From positions 1 to 64,000 of IMG/VR virus record IMGVR_UViG_3300035670_009638: DNA of 64,000 nt; one strand, given 5' to 3'. Source of the DNA: a virus. Below, in pieces: positions 13,928 to 23,471 of this stretch (the stretch's first letter is position 1; every line of letters begins with the position of its first letter). The notes under the pieces were generated by a model, which saw only the letters and a program-made list of their open reading frames with translations, did not search any database and was not told the DNA's origin. Made by a program: the position numbers and the translations under genes.

Positions 13928-16654
13928 ATGAGCTTAATAGTCAAGATTGGTGCCGATACTAGAAAATTCGATAAAGAAATGAGAAAACTTACTAAGGATA
14001 TTAACCAAGTAAGCAATAAGCTCGGAGATATCGGTAGGACAATGACTACTACTGTTACTGCCCCATTAGCTGGTGTAGGTGTTATTGCGGCTAAGACTGG
14101 TATGGAATTTGAGGCTGGAATGTCTAAGGTTGCAGCGACTTTAGGAACCACAACGGACAAGATTTCTGACCTTGAAGACTTAGCAAAAGAGATGGGTAGT
14201 ACTACTCGATTCTCTGCAACTGAAGCTGCAGAAGGTATTAACTACATGGCAATGGCTGGTTGGAAATCTGAACAAATCATGAAAGGTTTGCCAGCTGTAT
14301 TAAACTTAGCTGCTGCAGGTGGAATGGAACTAGGTGAAGCTTCAGATATCGTAACAGATGCTATGACTGGTATGGGTATTGGTGCTGATGGAGCTGAAGC
14401 ATTCGTTGATTTAATGGCCAAAACAGCTTCCAATGCCAACACTTCTGTACGAGATATGGGTTCCGCAATGATTCTTACTGCTGGTCAAGCCAACTCATTG
14501 GCAATTGAACAAAAAGACTTAGCTCTTGCAATTGGTCTTATGGCGAACGCTGGTTTCAAAGGTGAAATTGCTGGTCAGCATTTATCTTCTGGTATTCGAC
14601 AACTTGTTAACCCTACCAAGAAACAAAAAGAATACATGGAAAAATACGGTATCGCGATGCAAAAGAATGCTGATGGTGGATTAGATCTTGGTGCTACAAT
14701 GGAACACCTTCGTGATAAATTAACTGGTCTTGATAGAGTTACTCAAGCTCAAGTTATGTCTGTATTGCTTGGTGCAGATGCTCAAAAATCATGGTCTGCA
14801 ATTATTAATTCTTCTGAAACAGACTTCAATAACTTAAAAGATGCAATTTCTAACTCCGAGGGCGCAGGTAAACAAATGGCGGAAACAATGGGAAACAACC
14901 TTTCTGGTAGAATTACCGAGATGAAATCTGCTCTAGAAGGCGTCGCAATTCAAATATACGATTATTTGAAACCAGCACTTGAACAAATTGTTTCTTGGAT
15001 AACTAAAGCTGCTCAAGCCTTTGGAAATCTAAGTCCTAAAACTCAAGCATTTATTGTTTCTTTAGCAGCACTTCTTGCATCAGTGGGTCCACTGTTGGTT
15101 GCTTTTTCAACCATCTTAAAAATGATCGGATTTGTTAAAGGTGCATTTACTGCATTAGGTGTAGCATCCATGGGTGCTGTCGGAATATGGGTAGCTGTCG
15201 GTGTAGCTGTTGCTGCATTAGTTATGGCAATTATTTTCTATTGGGATGAAATAGTTGCTGCTACAAAAGCTGCTTGGGAATGGATTAAAGACTTCTTATC
15301 AGCATTATGGGATGGAATAGTTAGTGTTGCAAAAGCAGTTTGGGAACCAATATCCGAATTCTTCTCTGGATTATGGGAAGGTATTAAGTCTGTAACTGAA
15401 ACTGTCTGGAACGGAATCAAAGACTTCTTCTCTGAATGGGGATTAACAATATTAGCAGTAATCACCGGTCCTATTGGCTGGTTAGTAGGACTAATTGTTA
15501 AGTACTGGGATGAAATTAAAGCTGTAACAACCATTGTTTGGGTAGCTATTAAATCATTCTTAGGTTCAATTTGGAATGGAATAGTAGCAATCTTCTCCCC
15601 TATTTTCAACGGAATTGTAACTGTAATTCAAACAGTTTGGAACACTGTAAAGACAGTAACATCAGCAGTATGGAACTTTATTAAGCAATACTTGATTGCT
15701 TTATGGAATGCATTGATGTATTTCGTAAAACCAGTTTTTGATTCTATGATGAACAGCATTAAATCTGCGTGGGAAACTGTTAAAAATGTTTCCTCAAATA
15801 TTTGGAACGGAATTAAGAATTTCTTAAGTTCCATCTGGAACGGAATTAAGTCTGTTGCAACAACTGTATGGAATGCTATTAAATCGTTCTTTACATCTTG
15901 GTTAAATCAGACTAAATCAAATATGAGTTCAGTATGGAACACAATCAAAAGTGTAGTTTCAAATGTTTGGAACTCTATTAAATCCGTTGCTACTACTGTA
16001 TGGAATGCAATTAAAAACGCTGTCATGGGTCCTATCAATACTCTTAAATCAATGGCTACAAATGCATTTAATAGCTTGAAATCTTCAGTTTCTTCAATCT
16101 TCAATTCTATTAAATCGGTTGCCCTATCAATCTGGAATTCTGTTTATTCTTCAGTGACAAGTAAAGTGAATGCTCTTGTTAATGGAGTTAAGGGTGCTTT
16201 CAATGGATTGAAGTCAGCTGTTGTTGGTATTTGGAACGGTATTAAATCAGCTATTAAATCTGTTGTTAACGGAATTATTTCAATGATTAACAAATTCATT
16301 GGAGGATTTAACAAGCCTGCAGAGTTGTTAAACAAGATTCCTGGTGTTAATGCTCCTAAGATTCCGAAGATCCCTATGCTTGCAACTGGTGGTACTATCT
16401 TTGGTTCAGGTGCTGCAATCGTCGGTGAAGCTGGCCCAGAGTTAATCTCTAAATCTGGTTCACAAGTTAAGGTTACTCCTTTATCTGCACAAGAAAAAGC
16501 ACGTGGAATTTCTGGTGCTATTGGTGGTGGAGGTACATCGATTACTATCCAATCACTTGTTGTTCGTGAAGAAGCAGATATTGAGAAGATTGCTAGGGAA
16601 CTTAATAGAGTACAAGAAAGAGCTCAAAGAGCTTCAGGGAGGTTATCATTCTAA
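13928..16654 (+). CDS. Tail tape measure protein
   Basis: 908 residues. Residues about 60-330 form the TP901-type core (A-A-K-T-G-M-E-F-E-A-G-M-S-K-V, M-A-M-A-G-W, L-G-A-D-A-Q-K-S-W). Hydrophobic segments lie around 375-395 and 405-440. From about 440 to 760 the chain is made of repeats with W-N-x-I-K recurring every 11 residues, a known feature of tape measure proteins. It sets tail length (very roughly 0.15 nm per residue in other phages, so about 135 nm), guides tube assembly, and may take part in DNA entry. Its stop overlaps the ATG of the next gene. Confidence 0.94.
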   Translation: MSLIVKIGADTRKFDKEMRKLTKDINQVSNKLGDIGRTMTTTVTAPLAGVGVIAAKTGMEFEAGMSKVAATLGTTTDKISDLEDLAKEMGSTTRFSATEAAEGINYMAMAGWKSEQIMKGLPAVLNLAAAGGMELGEASDIVTDAMTGMGIGADGAEAFVDLMAKTASNANTSVRDMGSAMILTAGQANSLAIEQKDLALAIGLMANAGFKGEIAGQHLSSGIRQLVNPTKKQKEYMEKYGIAMQKNADGGLDLGATMEHLRDKLTGLDRVTQAQVMSVLLGADAQKSWSAIINSSETDFNNLKDAISNSEGAGKQMAETMGNNLSGRITEMKSALEGVAIQIYDYLKPALEQIVSWITKAAQAFGNLSPKTQAFIVSLAALLASVGPLLVAFSTILKMIGFVKGAFTALGVASMGAVGIWVAVGVAVAALVMAIIFYWDEIVAATKAAWEWIKDFLSALWDGIVSVAKAVWEPISEFFSGLWEGIKSVTETVWNGIKDFFSEWGLTILAVITGPIGWLVGLIVKYWDEIKAVTTIVWVAIKSFLGSIWNGIVAIFSPIFNGIVTVIQTVWNTVKTVTSAVWNFIKQYLIALWNALMYFVKPVFDSMMNSIKSAWETVKNVSSNIWNGIKNFLSSIWNGIKSVATTVWNAIKSFFTSWLNQTKSNMSSVWNTIKSVVSNVWNSIKSVATTVWNAIKNAVMGPINTLKSMATNAFNSLKSSVSSIFNSIKSVALSIWNSVYSSVTSKVNALVNGVKGAFNGLKSAVVGIWNGIKSAIKSVVNGIISMINKFIGGFNKPAELLNKIPGVNAPKIPKIPMLATGGTIFGSGAAIVGEAGPELISKSGSQVKVTPLSAQEKARGISGAIGGGGTSITIQSLVVREEADIEKIARELNRVQERAQRASGRLSF

Positions 16655-18114
16655 TGGCTAAGTTTGGAGCAACAACTTTTGACGGAGTTCCTATCCCGAA
16701 CTTCGTCAAAATTAGAAATATTAGTCACACAATTCTTCCCCCAGTTCAACAAACATTGTTAACTATCAACGGAAGACCAGGTGCTTATGATTTTGGAAAT
16801 CAAATTGGCACCAGAGAAATAGAGATTGACATTATGATTATCGCTTCTGAGAAAAACATAATGCCATCTTTATTAAGTGAACTTTCAAGTTGGTTATATC
16901 ATGACGAACCAAAAGAATTAGTTCTTGGAGATAATCCAACAAAATATTATCTTGCCAAATTTACTGGTGACTCGCAAATTGGTGAAGAACTAAATTTAGG
17001 TCGAGGTACATTAAGGTTTATTTGTACTGATCCTTATATTTATCATCCAACTCGTTCGCTCTTAATTCCATATCCTTATGGTGGAGAAGAATTAGAATTA
17101 GTTAATACCGGAAACACAGACACATTTCCAACAATGAAGTTTGAGTTTACAAAAAACGTAAGCGCTTTCTCAGTTGTGTCTGGTGATGAATTTATTGATT
17201 TAGGCTCACCTTATGACATTTCTTCTCAAACCCCAGTTGATGCAAGTCCATATATTTTAAGAGACCAACTTACTACAACTACTGGTTGGACTACTGCCCC
17301 ATCTGTAACTTCTGGTTCAGTGTATGGAAGCTTTGAAGTTTACGGCTCTCATTGTTTTAGACAAGCTAACTTAGACTATGGAACTGCCACTGGTTGGAAA
17401 GGTGCTTCAACAATAAAAGCTTTATCTAATGCAGCTAAAGAATTTGAAGCAAAATTTTTCTTTAGATTAGACTCTAAGATTGCTTCTATGGGAAGGGTCC
17501 AATTCTATTTACAAGATGTTAATGGCTCAAATATTTTCTTACTTCAAATGCACGATGCTTGGGCTGGAAGTAAAAAAATAGACCATGTTGCTTATGCTAT
17601 CAATTCAAGTGGAGCTTCAACTAAAATCTCTAGCAAATCATTTGGTTCAAATATCTCTAGCTTCATCGGAATGATGAGATTAAGAAGAATTAAAAATGTG
17701 TTATACATTGATGTTTATTTAAGAGACTCAAATAAGAAATACAAACTCGTTCATTCAACTAAATACGGAGTTAAAAACAGCGATTGGCTAAGGGATATTA
17801 AACAAGTTCAGATTGCTGTTGGTGCTTATAGTTCGTATGAACCAGCATATATGGAACTTTGGGATGTTGTAGTTGTTAAAAAAGATGCAACTGTAAACGA
17901 AGAGACTGAAGTACCATATATCTTCCAAGCTGGTGATACTCTTGAAATTAATAATAAAACTGGTGCAATCTTAAAAAACGGTCTACCATTCTATGAATAT
18001 CTTAATCCTAATAGCACATTTATTAAATTAGGAAAAGGTAGTAATGGAATTGTAATTTCACCAAATGATTGTTTCCAAAATGGAGAAATAATCTATCAAG
18101 AAAGAACTCTATAA
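16654..18114 (+). CDS. Distal tail protein (Dit) with an inserted domain
   Basis: 486 residues, much longer than a minimal Dit (about 250). The N-terminal part (to about 165) is Dit-like: I-R-N-I-S-H-T-I-L-P-P, I-G-T-R-E-I-E-I-D-I-M-I and G-T-L-R-F-I-C-T-D-P-Y. Residues about 210-410 form an extra beta-rich module (F-E-A-K-F-F-F-R-L-D; V-L-Y-I-D-V-Y-L-R-D) resembling carbohydrate-binding insertions in evolved Dits, and the Dit fold resumes near 425 (F-Q-A-G-D-T-L-E-I-N-N-K-T-G-A-I). It forms the hub linking tube and tip and probably helps bind the cell wall. Confidence 0.85.
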   Translation: MAKFGATTFDGVPIPNFVKIRNISHTILPPVQQTLLTINGRPGAYDFGNQIGTREIEIDIMIIASEKNIMPSLLSELSSWLYHDEPKELVLGDNPTKYYLAKFTGDSQIGEELNLGRGTLRFICTDPYIYHPTRSLLIPYPYGGEELELVNTGNTDTFPTMKFEFTKNVSAFSVVSGDEFIDLGSPYDISSQTPVDASPYILRDQLTTTTGWTTAPSVTSGSVYGSFEVYGSHCFRQANLDYGTATGWKGASTIKALSNAAKEFEAKFFFRLDSKIASMGRVQFYLQDVNGSNIFLLQMHDAWAGSKKIDHVAYAINSSGASTKISSKSFGSNISSFIGMMRLRRIKNVLYIDVYLRDSNKKYKLVHSTKYGVKNSDWLRDIKQVQIAVGAYSSYEPAYMELWDVVVVKKDATVNEETEVPYIFQAGDTLEINNKTGAILKNGLPFYEYLNPNSTFIKLGKGSNGIVISPNDCFQNGEIIYQERTL

Positions 18115-18138
18115 TAATTGCAAAAAACTGTCAAAATC

Positions 18139-18166
18139 TGTCTAGAAATTGGGAGTTGTGTATATT
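18139..18166 (+). promoter_or_regulatory. Late promoter candidate, copy 2
   Basis: TGTCTA, 16 bases containing AATTGGGAG, TATATT; a second TGTC stands nine bases upstream. It shares TGTCTAG-N-AATTGG and the following AGAGA with the copy at 2707 and serves the tail-tip, fibre and lysis genes. Confidence 0.55.
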
Positions 18167-18196
18167 TATTTATAGAGATATAAAACTATTACTAAT

Positions 18197-18302
18197 AGAA
18201 GGAGGCATTCGGTAAATGACTGATAGCAGGCATCAAAACCTATATGTCTTGGATTATATGAAGGAAACTATCGGCATTCTGTCTAACAGGATGCCTTCTT
18301 CT
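18197..18302 (+). promoter_or_regulatory. Possible long-range stem covering the tail-tip ribosome site
   Basis: AGAAGGAGGCATTC (18197-18210), which contains the ribosome site, can pair over all 14 bases (two wobbles) with GGATGCCTTCTTCT (18289-18302) inside the coding sequence. This could limit initiation. It may be chance. Confidence 0.35.
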
Positions 18303-21300
18303 TTACCTTTTTATAATGACTTACATCAAAGAAGTCTAGATGATTTTACCGATTACATTACATTTTCTGTCCCTTCAAATCATGAAGGTGCAGAGAAAAT
18401 TACAGCCGATCGATACATCTTATATCCGGTTTTTAACGAAGGTTATAAACTTTATAAGATAAAAGAAGTAAAAGAAATTCGTGAGTCAGGGGAAAGAAGA
18501 AAAGAAGTTTATGCTGAAATCTCTGCCCAAGACGATTTAATTAAAGATGTAGTAAGACCAGCAACACATACATCTGCTTCTCTTGAAACAGTCATTACAA
18601 CTATCCTTTCTAATTCAGATTGGAAAGTTGGTCATGTTGATGATTTTGGAATTAAAGATTATAACATTGACGACTATCCAAATAAACTTGAAGCTTTAGT
18701 TGATGCAGTAAAAGCTTACGGTGGAGAATTAGAATTTGAATATATTGTTCGTGGGACAAAAATTATCTCTCAAATTGTTAATGTATATGAGCAAGTAGGT
18801 GAAAGAACTGGTAAAACTTTCACTTATGGAAAAGACTTAGTGGGAATTGAGAGAATTGAAGATACAACTAAATTAGTAACAGCTTTAATTGGTGTTGGGC
18901 CAGAAAAAGATGGTATAAAATTATCATTTTATAATCAGTCTGCCACTCAATTGGGCGCACCAGAAGGTTTTGAAAAACCAACAAATGCTGATTGGGTTGG
19001 TTCTTTAGAAGCTTTCCAAAAATATAGCACAAACGGTAAGCATATTTTTGGTGTTTTCAAAGATGATAAAGCTCAATCTTCATATGAGTTATTTAATAAT
19101 ACTCTTGAAGCATTAAAGAAATATTCCAAACCTTTAATGACTTATAAAGCTAAGGTTGCTCTTTTAGAAAGAATTGCTGGATACGAACATGAAGTAGTTC
19201 GTCTAGGTGATACTGTCATGATTATTGACAAAGAAATGGGTATCACAGTAAAGGCAAGAATTCGTAAATTACAACGATCTATTACTAATCCAGAAAGCGG
19301 CGGAGTAGAACTAGGAGATTATATTCCAGTTGTTCCTCCGATAAATGATAGAATTTCTGCAATTCAGAGTAAAATTAGAGATCGCGAAGATATTTGGAAT
19401 AAAGCTCAAGAAGTTCCTCAGATCCAACAAGAGCTTGCTCAAAAAGCCGACAAAGGCGATTTATTTTCAGTACCTTCTCAACGTATGAAGATTCGATATG
19501 TTCGTGATTATATTAATGGTAACACTGTAAATAGTCACAACCATTGGGTTGAGTTACAAGTTTGGAGAAAAGGTATTAACTTAGCTAAAGGCATAATACC
19601 AACCGGAACTGAAACAATCACTAATGCTTCTTACATCACAGATGGAATTATTGACTCATTGAGTTATGCTTCAATGGGAACTGGATTACAATATATCGAA
19701 CTAGACTTAGGTCAAGTTTATGATGATGTTGAATATATCCATACATGGCATTATTACAGTGATGGAAGAACATACAATGACCACAGAGTTGATGTTTCAG
19801 AAGATGGGTTAACATGGGTTCATTTATATTCCTCAGAATTAAATGGTTCTCATATAGAAACTTCTGAAGGTTTAATTGTTCCAGTTAACAGTTCAGCAAT
19901 TATTTCTACTCAAAAGAAAGAACAAAATCAAGTTGTTATAAGAGTAGGAGATTTGGAGGACTTTAAACTTTCAACTGAAGAAATCCTTCCTCAGAAAGTT
20001 AACCTTGTAGACTACAACAATAAAGTAACTCAACTAGAGAATGATATTGCTGCTAAAGCTGGTCTTGATTATGTTGACGGTCAACTGTTATTGAAAGCAG
20101 ATAACACAAGAGTTGATACTCTTGCAAACGATGTCGCGAATAAGGCTGATAAGTTATATGTTGACGATAATCTAATTTTAAAAGCTGATAAGTCTACAAC
20201 TTACACAAAGACAGAAGTAGATAATGCTCTTAACAGTAAAGTAAGTACAACTACTTACGATACTGATATTAATGGCATTGTTTCTCGCTTAGATAGCGCA
20301 GAAACTCGAATAACCCAAACTGAAAATGAAATTACTCTTAAAGCTTCAAAAACAGAAGTTGAGCAAGCAAAAGATTTAGCTACTGCTTCCACTGTTAAAC
20401 CAGTATTTTCTGGTAATAGCTCAAATATTTCTGTAAATCAAGGAACATTTGAAACTACTCCAGAAGGAAATATAAGAATTACTGGAACAGGTTCAGATGT
20501 AATGCTTTACCTAAATCCATCTTCACCTTTTAGTGGTGGAAAAAATGAACGGATCGCAATTAGAGTAAGATATATCGCAGACAATGGAACACCTTCATGG
20601 CAAGGACAAATATATTACCAAACTGCGACTCATACAGATAGCGAAAGTTACACCAAAAAGGGAATTCCTCAGCCAGCCAAAGATGGTAAGTGGCATACAA
20701 TTTCTGTTGATATGCATGATTTAACAACTGGTGGAACAGATTGGAAAGATAACAATATTATAAAAGTTAGATTAGACTTCTGGAATTACGCTATTTGGGA
20801 AGTTCAATTCGTTGTCATTGGTACAGTTTCAACTGACTTTGCTACTCCTGAGTCTGTAGATGCTTTAGAGCAAAGAATATCAACAGCAGAAACATCTATC
20901 ACTCAAAACTCTAATGAGATTTCATTAAGAGCTAAATCAAGTGATGTATATACAAAAACTGAAACTGATACAAAAGTTAATGCAAAGGCTGACCAAACAA
21001 CAGTTGATAATTTAACAACAAGAGTTTCTAACGCAGAAGCTCAATTAACTGTTCATTCGAATGAGATTGCAGCAAGAGTAAAAACAGTTGATTATGACGC
21101 AGACATGAGTGGTGTTGTTACAAGATTAGATACTGCTGAAGCTAATATTACAGCCAATGCTAATGAAATTAGTTTAAAAGCTTCTCAGTCTTCTGTTGAC
21201 ACTTTAAATACTAGAATGTCGGATGCAGAAGCTCAATTAACTGTTCATTCGAACGAAATTTCAACTAAAGTAACTTTAGATGAAGTTAAAGACGAAGCTA

Positions 21301-23453
21301 GAAGATCTGGAAATGAAGTTGTAAAAGCTCGTTATGTTCGTATTTATTCTAATGGAAACACAGTAAATACTAGCAACCATTTAGTTGAAGTTAAGGTTAT
21401 GAAAGATGATGTTAACCTTGCAAAAGGTTTAATTGCCACAAGTTCAACTACAATGAGTTATCCTGAAAGAATGACTGACGAAGTTATTGACACTTATCAA
21501 TATTCATCTTTCGGAAGTGGAAGACAATGGGTTCAATTCGATTTAGGCCAAATTTATGATGATATAGATTATATTCAAGTTTGGTTTTATTGGGCAGATG
21601 GAAGAAGTTACAACTATGAAGTTGAAGTTTCAGAAGACTCAATAAACTGGATGAACCTATTTGATACTAGCCGAAGTGGAAGACCTAAAGCAACTAGCTC
21701 GGGATTTGTTATTTTAGTTAACAAACAAGCTTCAATTAGTTCTTTAGCAAGTTCTATTAAACAAACTGCAAATAGCATCAACCTTAGAGTTGATAATGTC
21801 GAAGGAACTGCAAATACAGCAAAATCTTCTGCCGATACTGCTAATAATAAAATAGATAATCTAAAAGTTGGTGGTCGAAATCTTCTTTATAACTCCACCG
21901 GTGAAATAACTAACGAAAATGGAGAAGCTGATGGATGGGCAGCAGGAACGGTTGTTGAGCATGTTGAAAATAAAACTTGTTTAACAATTCATACCGCATC
22001 AACTACAGAAGTAACAAAAGCTTCTGAAAGATTTAGAGTGAAACCTAATACAAAATATGCGGTTAGAGCTTTAGTTAAAGGTACTACTAATGCTAAAGGT
22101 TTTGACATTTTCTTTTTAGGTAGACCATTAAGTTCAGCTAACAACTATGATTTTATTCATAATATGAATGCTGTCTTGCCTACTGATAAATTAACTGAAA
22201 AGTTTTGGACCTTTACTACAGAATCAACTGAGGAAGAAGGCTACATCAGAATTGATAACAATGGCTCTTCTGATGGATTAAATGCAACTGTTTGGTTCTC
22301 CGAAATTCAAATTGAAGAAGGAGATAAACATACAACTTGGAAACCTTCATTGGATGATACAGAGCAACGAATGGCTTCAGTTGAGCAAAGATTGTCAAAT
22401 GCTGAAATTGCAATTTCTGATAGTTCTATTATAAGTACAGTTATGAACTCTACAGAATATCAAGTTGCAATGGAAGGAAAAGCAAATTCAGACGATCTTG
22501 CTGGTTATGCAACAACTGGTCAGTTATCAGAAATGGAAACGTCTCTAAATAATAGTATAGATGATAAAATTTCTGCACTTGATATTGGGTCATATGTAAA
22601 AAGCTCTGAACTGAGTCAAACTTCTAGCGATTTAACTGCCAAATTCTCTAGAGCTGGTGGAGTCAACTTAATAAAGAACTCTGTTGGTTTTGCTGGATTT
22701 GAGTTTTGGAATGCCCCGACTCCAGATAGGTATAGTGTTGTAAGTCACTCAGCATTAGACTATCTTGGATTTGGTAGTGGTTTCTATTTCCCTTACCACG
22801 GAACATCTCCCAGATATATTACTCAAGAAGTTAATGTTGTATCGGGCAATCCATATACATTATCTTGGTTTGTGAATAAAACAAATAGTGATCCGGCAAC
22901 AAATAATGCAGGAGCTTTTTATGTTCAAGTATTAGAATATGATGCTTCTGGAAATACCCTTTACACTATGAGTTATAGATATGGTAGCGAAGTAACTACT
23001 AATGGTTATGAAGAGCATTTTGAAACATTTACTCCAGTGACCAATAAAATCACAGTGAGATTGTATGCTTATCAAAATGTTGATGCTACTGCAACTGGTC
23101 TAATGCTAAATGTTGGTGATGTTCCATTACAATGGACAATGGCACCAGGGGAAATCTATAACACAAATGTACGAATGGATATGAAAGGTTTAAAAGTATC
23201 TAAGTTTGAAGGGGAAAAAGAAACAAAATTCACCGTTATGACACCAGAACGTTTTGCAGGTTTTTATGATGTAAATGGTGACGGTGTAATTGAGGACTAT
23301 GATGGTTCTCCTGACGAAGTATTCAAAATGGACGAAGACTCGTTTATCATGAAGAAAGCCGTTATTAAGGAAGAACAATCTATGGGTCCGATGAAAATAA
23401 TTAAAATTGAAAGCGCTTCAAATACTGGATGGGCTTTTGTTCCTTCAGAATAA
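18216..23453 (+). CDS. Tail-tip / tail-associated lysin-like protein with sugar-binding modules
   Basis: 1745 residues. The first about 375 match the prophage tail endopeptidase (Tal) hub domain. Coiled-coil-like segments follow with repeated T-R-x-x-x-A-E-x-x-I-x-x-x-x-N-E-I-x-x-K-A patterns. Two homologous discoidin-like modules (about 430-560 and 1035-1165) share R-Y-V-R, G-N-T-V-N, L-D-L-G-Q or F-D-L-G-Q, Y-D-D and V-S-E-D. Two more beta modules begin G-G-R-N-L-L-Y-N-S and G-G-V-N-L-I-K-N-S. Near the end, D-V-N-G-D-G-V-I-E-D-Y-D resembles a calcium loop. It is probably a trimeric spike touching surface polysaccharide. I see no clear catalytic endopeptidase motif. Confidence 0.85.
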   Translation: MTDSRHQNLYVLDYMKETIGILSNRMPSSLPFYNDLHQRSLDDFTDYITFSVPSNHEGAEKITADRYILYPVFNEGYKLYKIKEVKEIRESGERRKEVYAEISAQDDLIKDVVRPATHTSASLETVITTILSNSDWKVGHVDDFGIKDYNIDDYPNKLEALVDAVKAYGGELEFEYIVRGTKIISQIVNVYEQVGERTGKTFTYGKDLVGIERIEDTTKLVTALIGVGPEKDGIKLSFYNQSATQLGAPEGFEKPTNADWVGSLEAFQKYSTNGKHIFGVFKDDKAQSSYELFNNTLEALKKYSKPLMTYKAKVALLERIAGYEHEVVRLGDTVMIIDKEMGITVKARIRKLQRSITNPESGGVELGDYIPVVPPINDRISAIQSKIRDREDIWNKAQEVPQIQQELAQKADKGDLFSVPSQRMKIRYVRDYINGNTVNSHNHWVELQVWRKGINLAKGIIPTGTETITNASYITDGIIDSLSYASMGTGLQYIELDLGQVYDDVEYIHTWHYYSDGRTYNDHRVDVSEDGLTWVHLYSSELNGSHIETSEGLIVPVNSSAIISTQKKEQNQVVIRVGDLEDFKLSTEEILPQKVNLVDYNNKVTQLENDIAAKAGLDYVDGQLLLKADNTRVDTLANDVANKADKLYVDDNLILKADKSTTYTKTEVDNALNSKVSTTTYDTDINGIVSRLDSAETRITQTENEITLKASKTEVEQAKDLATASTVKPVFSGNSSNISVNQGTFETTPEGNIRITGTGSDVMLYLNPSSPFSGGKNERIAIRVRYIADNGTPSWQGQIYYQTATHTDSESYTKKGIPQPAKDGKWHTISVDMHDLTTGGTDWKDNNIIKVRLDFWNYAIWEVQFVVIGTVSTDFATPESVDALEQRISTAETSITQNSNEISLRAKSSDVYTKTETDTKVNAKADQTTVDNLTTRVSNAEAQLTVHSNEIAARVKTVDYDADMSGVVTRLDTAEANITANANEISLKASQSSVDTLNTRMSDAEAQLTVHSNEISTKVTLDEVKDEARRSGNEVVKARYVRIYSNGNTVNTSNHLVEVKVMKDDVNLAKGLIATSSTTMSYPERMTDEVIDTYQYSSFGSGRQWVQFDLGQIYDDIDYIQVWFYWADGRSYNYEVEVSEDSINWMNLFDTSRSGRPKATSSGFVILVNKQASISSLASSIKQTANSINLRVDNVEGTANTAKSSADTANNKIDNLKVGGRNLLYNSTGEITNENGEADGWAAGTVVEHVENKTCLTIHTASTTEVTKASERFRVKPNTKYAVRALVKGTTNAKGFDIFFLGRPLSSANNYDFIHNMNAVLPTDKLTEKFWTFTTESTEEEGYIRIDNNGSSDGLNATVWFSEIQIEEGDKHTTWKPSLDDTEQRMASVEQRLSNAEIAISDSSIISTVMNSTEYQVAMEGKANSDDLAGYATTGQLSEMETSLNNSIDDKISALDIGSYVKSSELSQTSSDLTAKFSRAGGVNLIKNSVGFAGFEFWNAPTPDRYSVVSHSALDYLGFGSGFYFPYHGTSPRYITQEVNVVSGNPYTLSWFVNKTNSDPATNNAGAFYVQVLEYDASGNTLYTMSYRYGSEVTTNGYEEHFETFTPVTNKITVRLYAYQNVDATATGLMLNVGDVPLQWTMAPGEIYNTNVRMDMKGLKVSKFEGEKETKFTVMTPERFAGFYDVNGDGVIEDYDGSPDEVFKMDEDSFIMKKAVIKEEQSMGPMKIIKIESASNTGWAFVPSE

Positions 23454-23471
23454 TAGAGAGGTGAAACCTTA

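Noticed and set aside
13897-16335. Minus-strand ORFs opposite the tape measure gene
   Set aside because: Mirror images of the W-N-x-I-K repeats; no ribosome sites and wrong strand for the operon.
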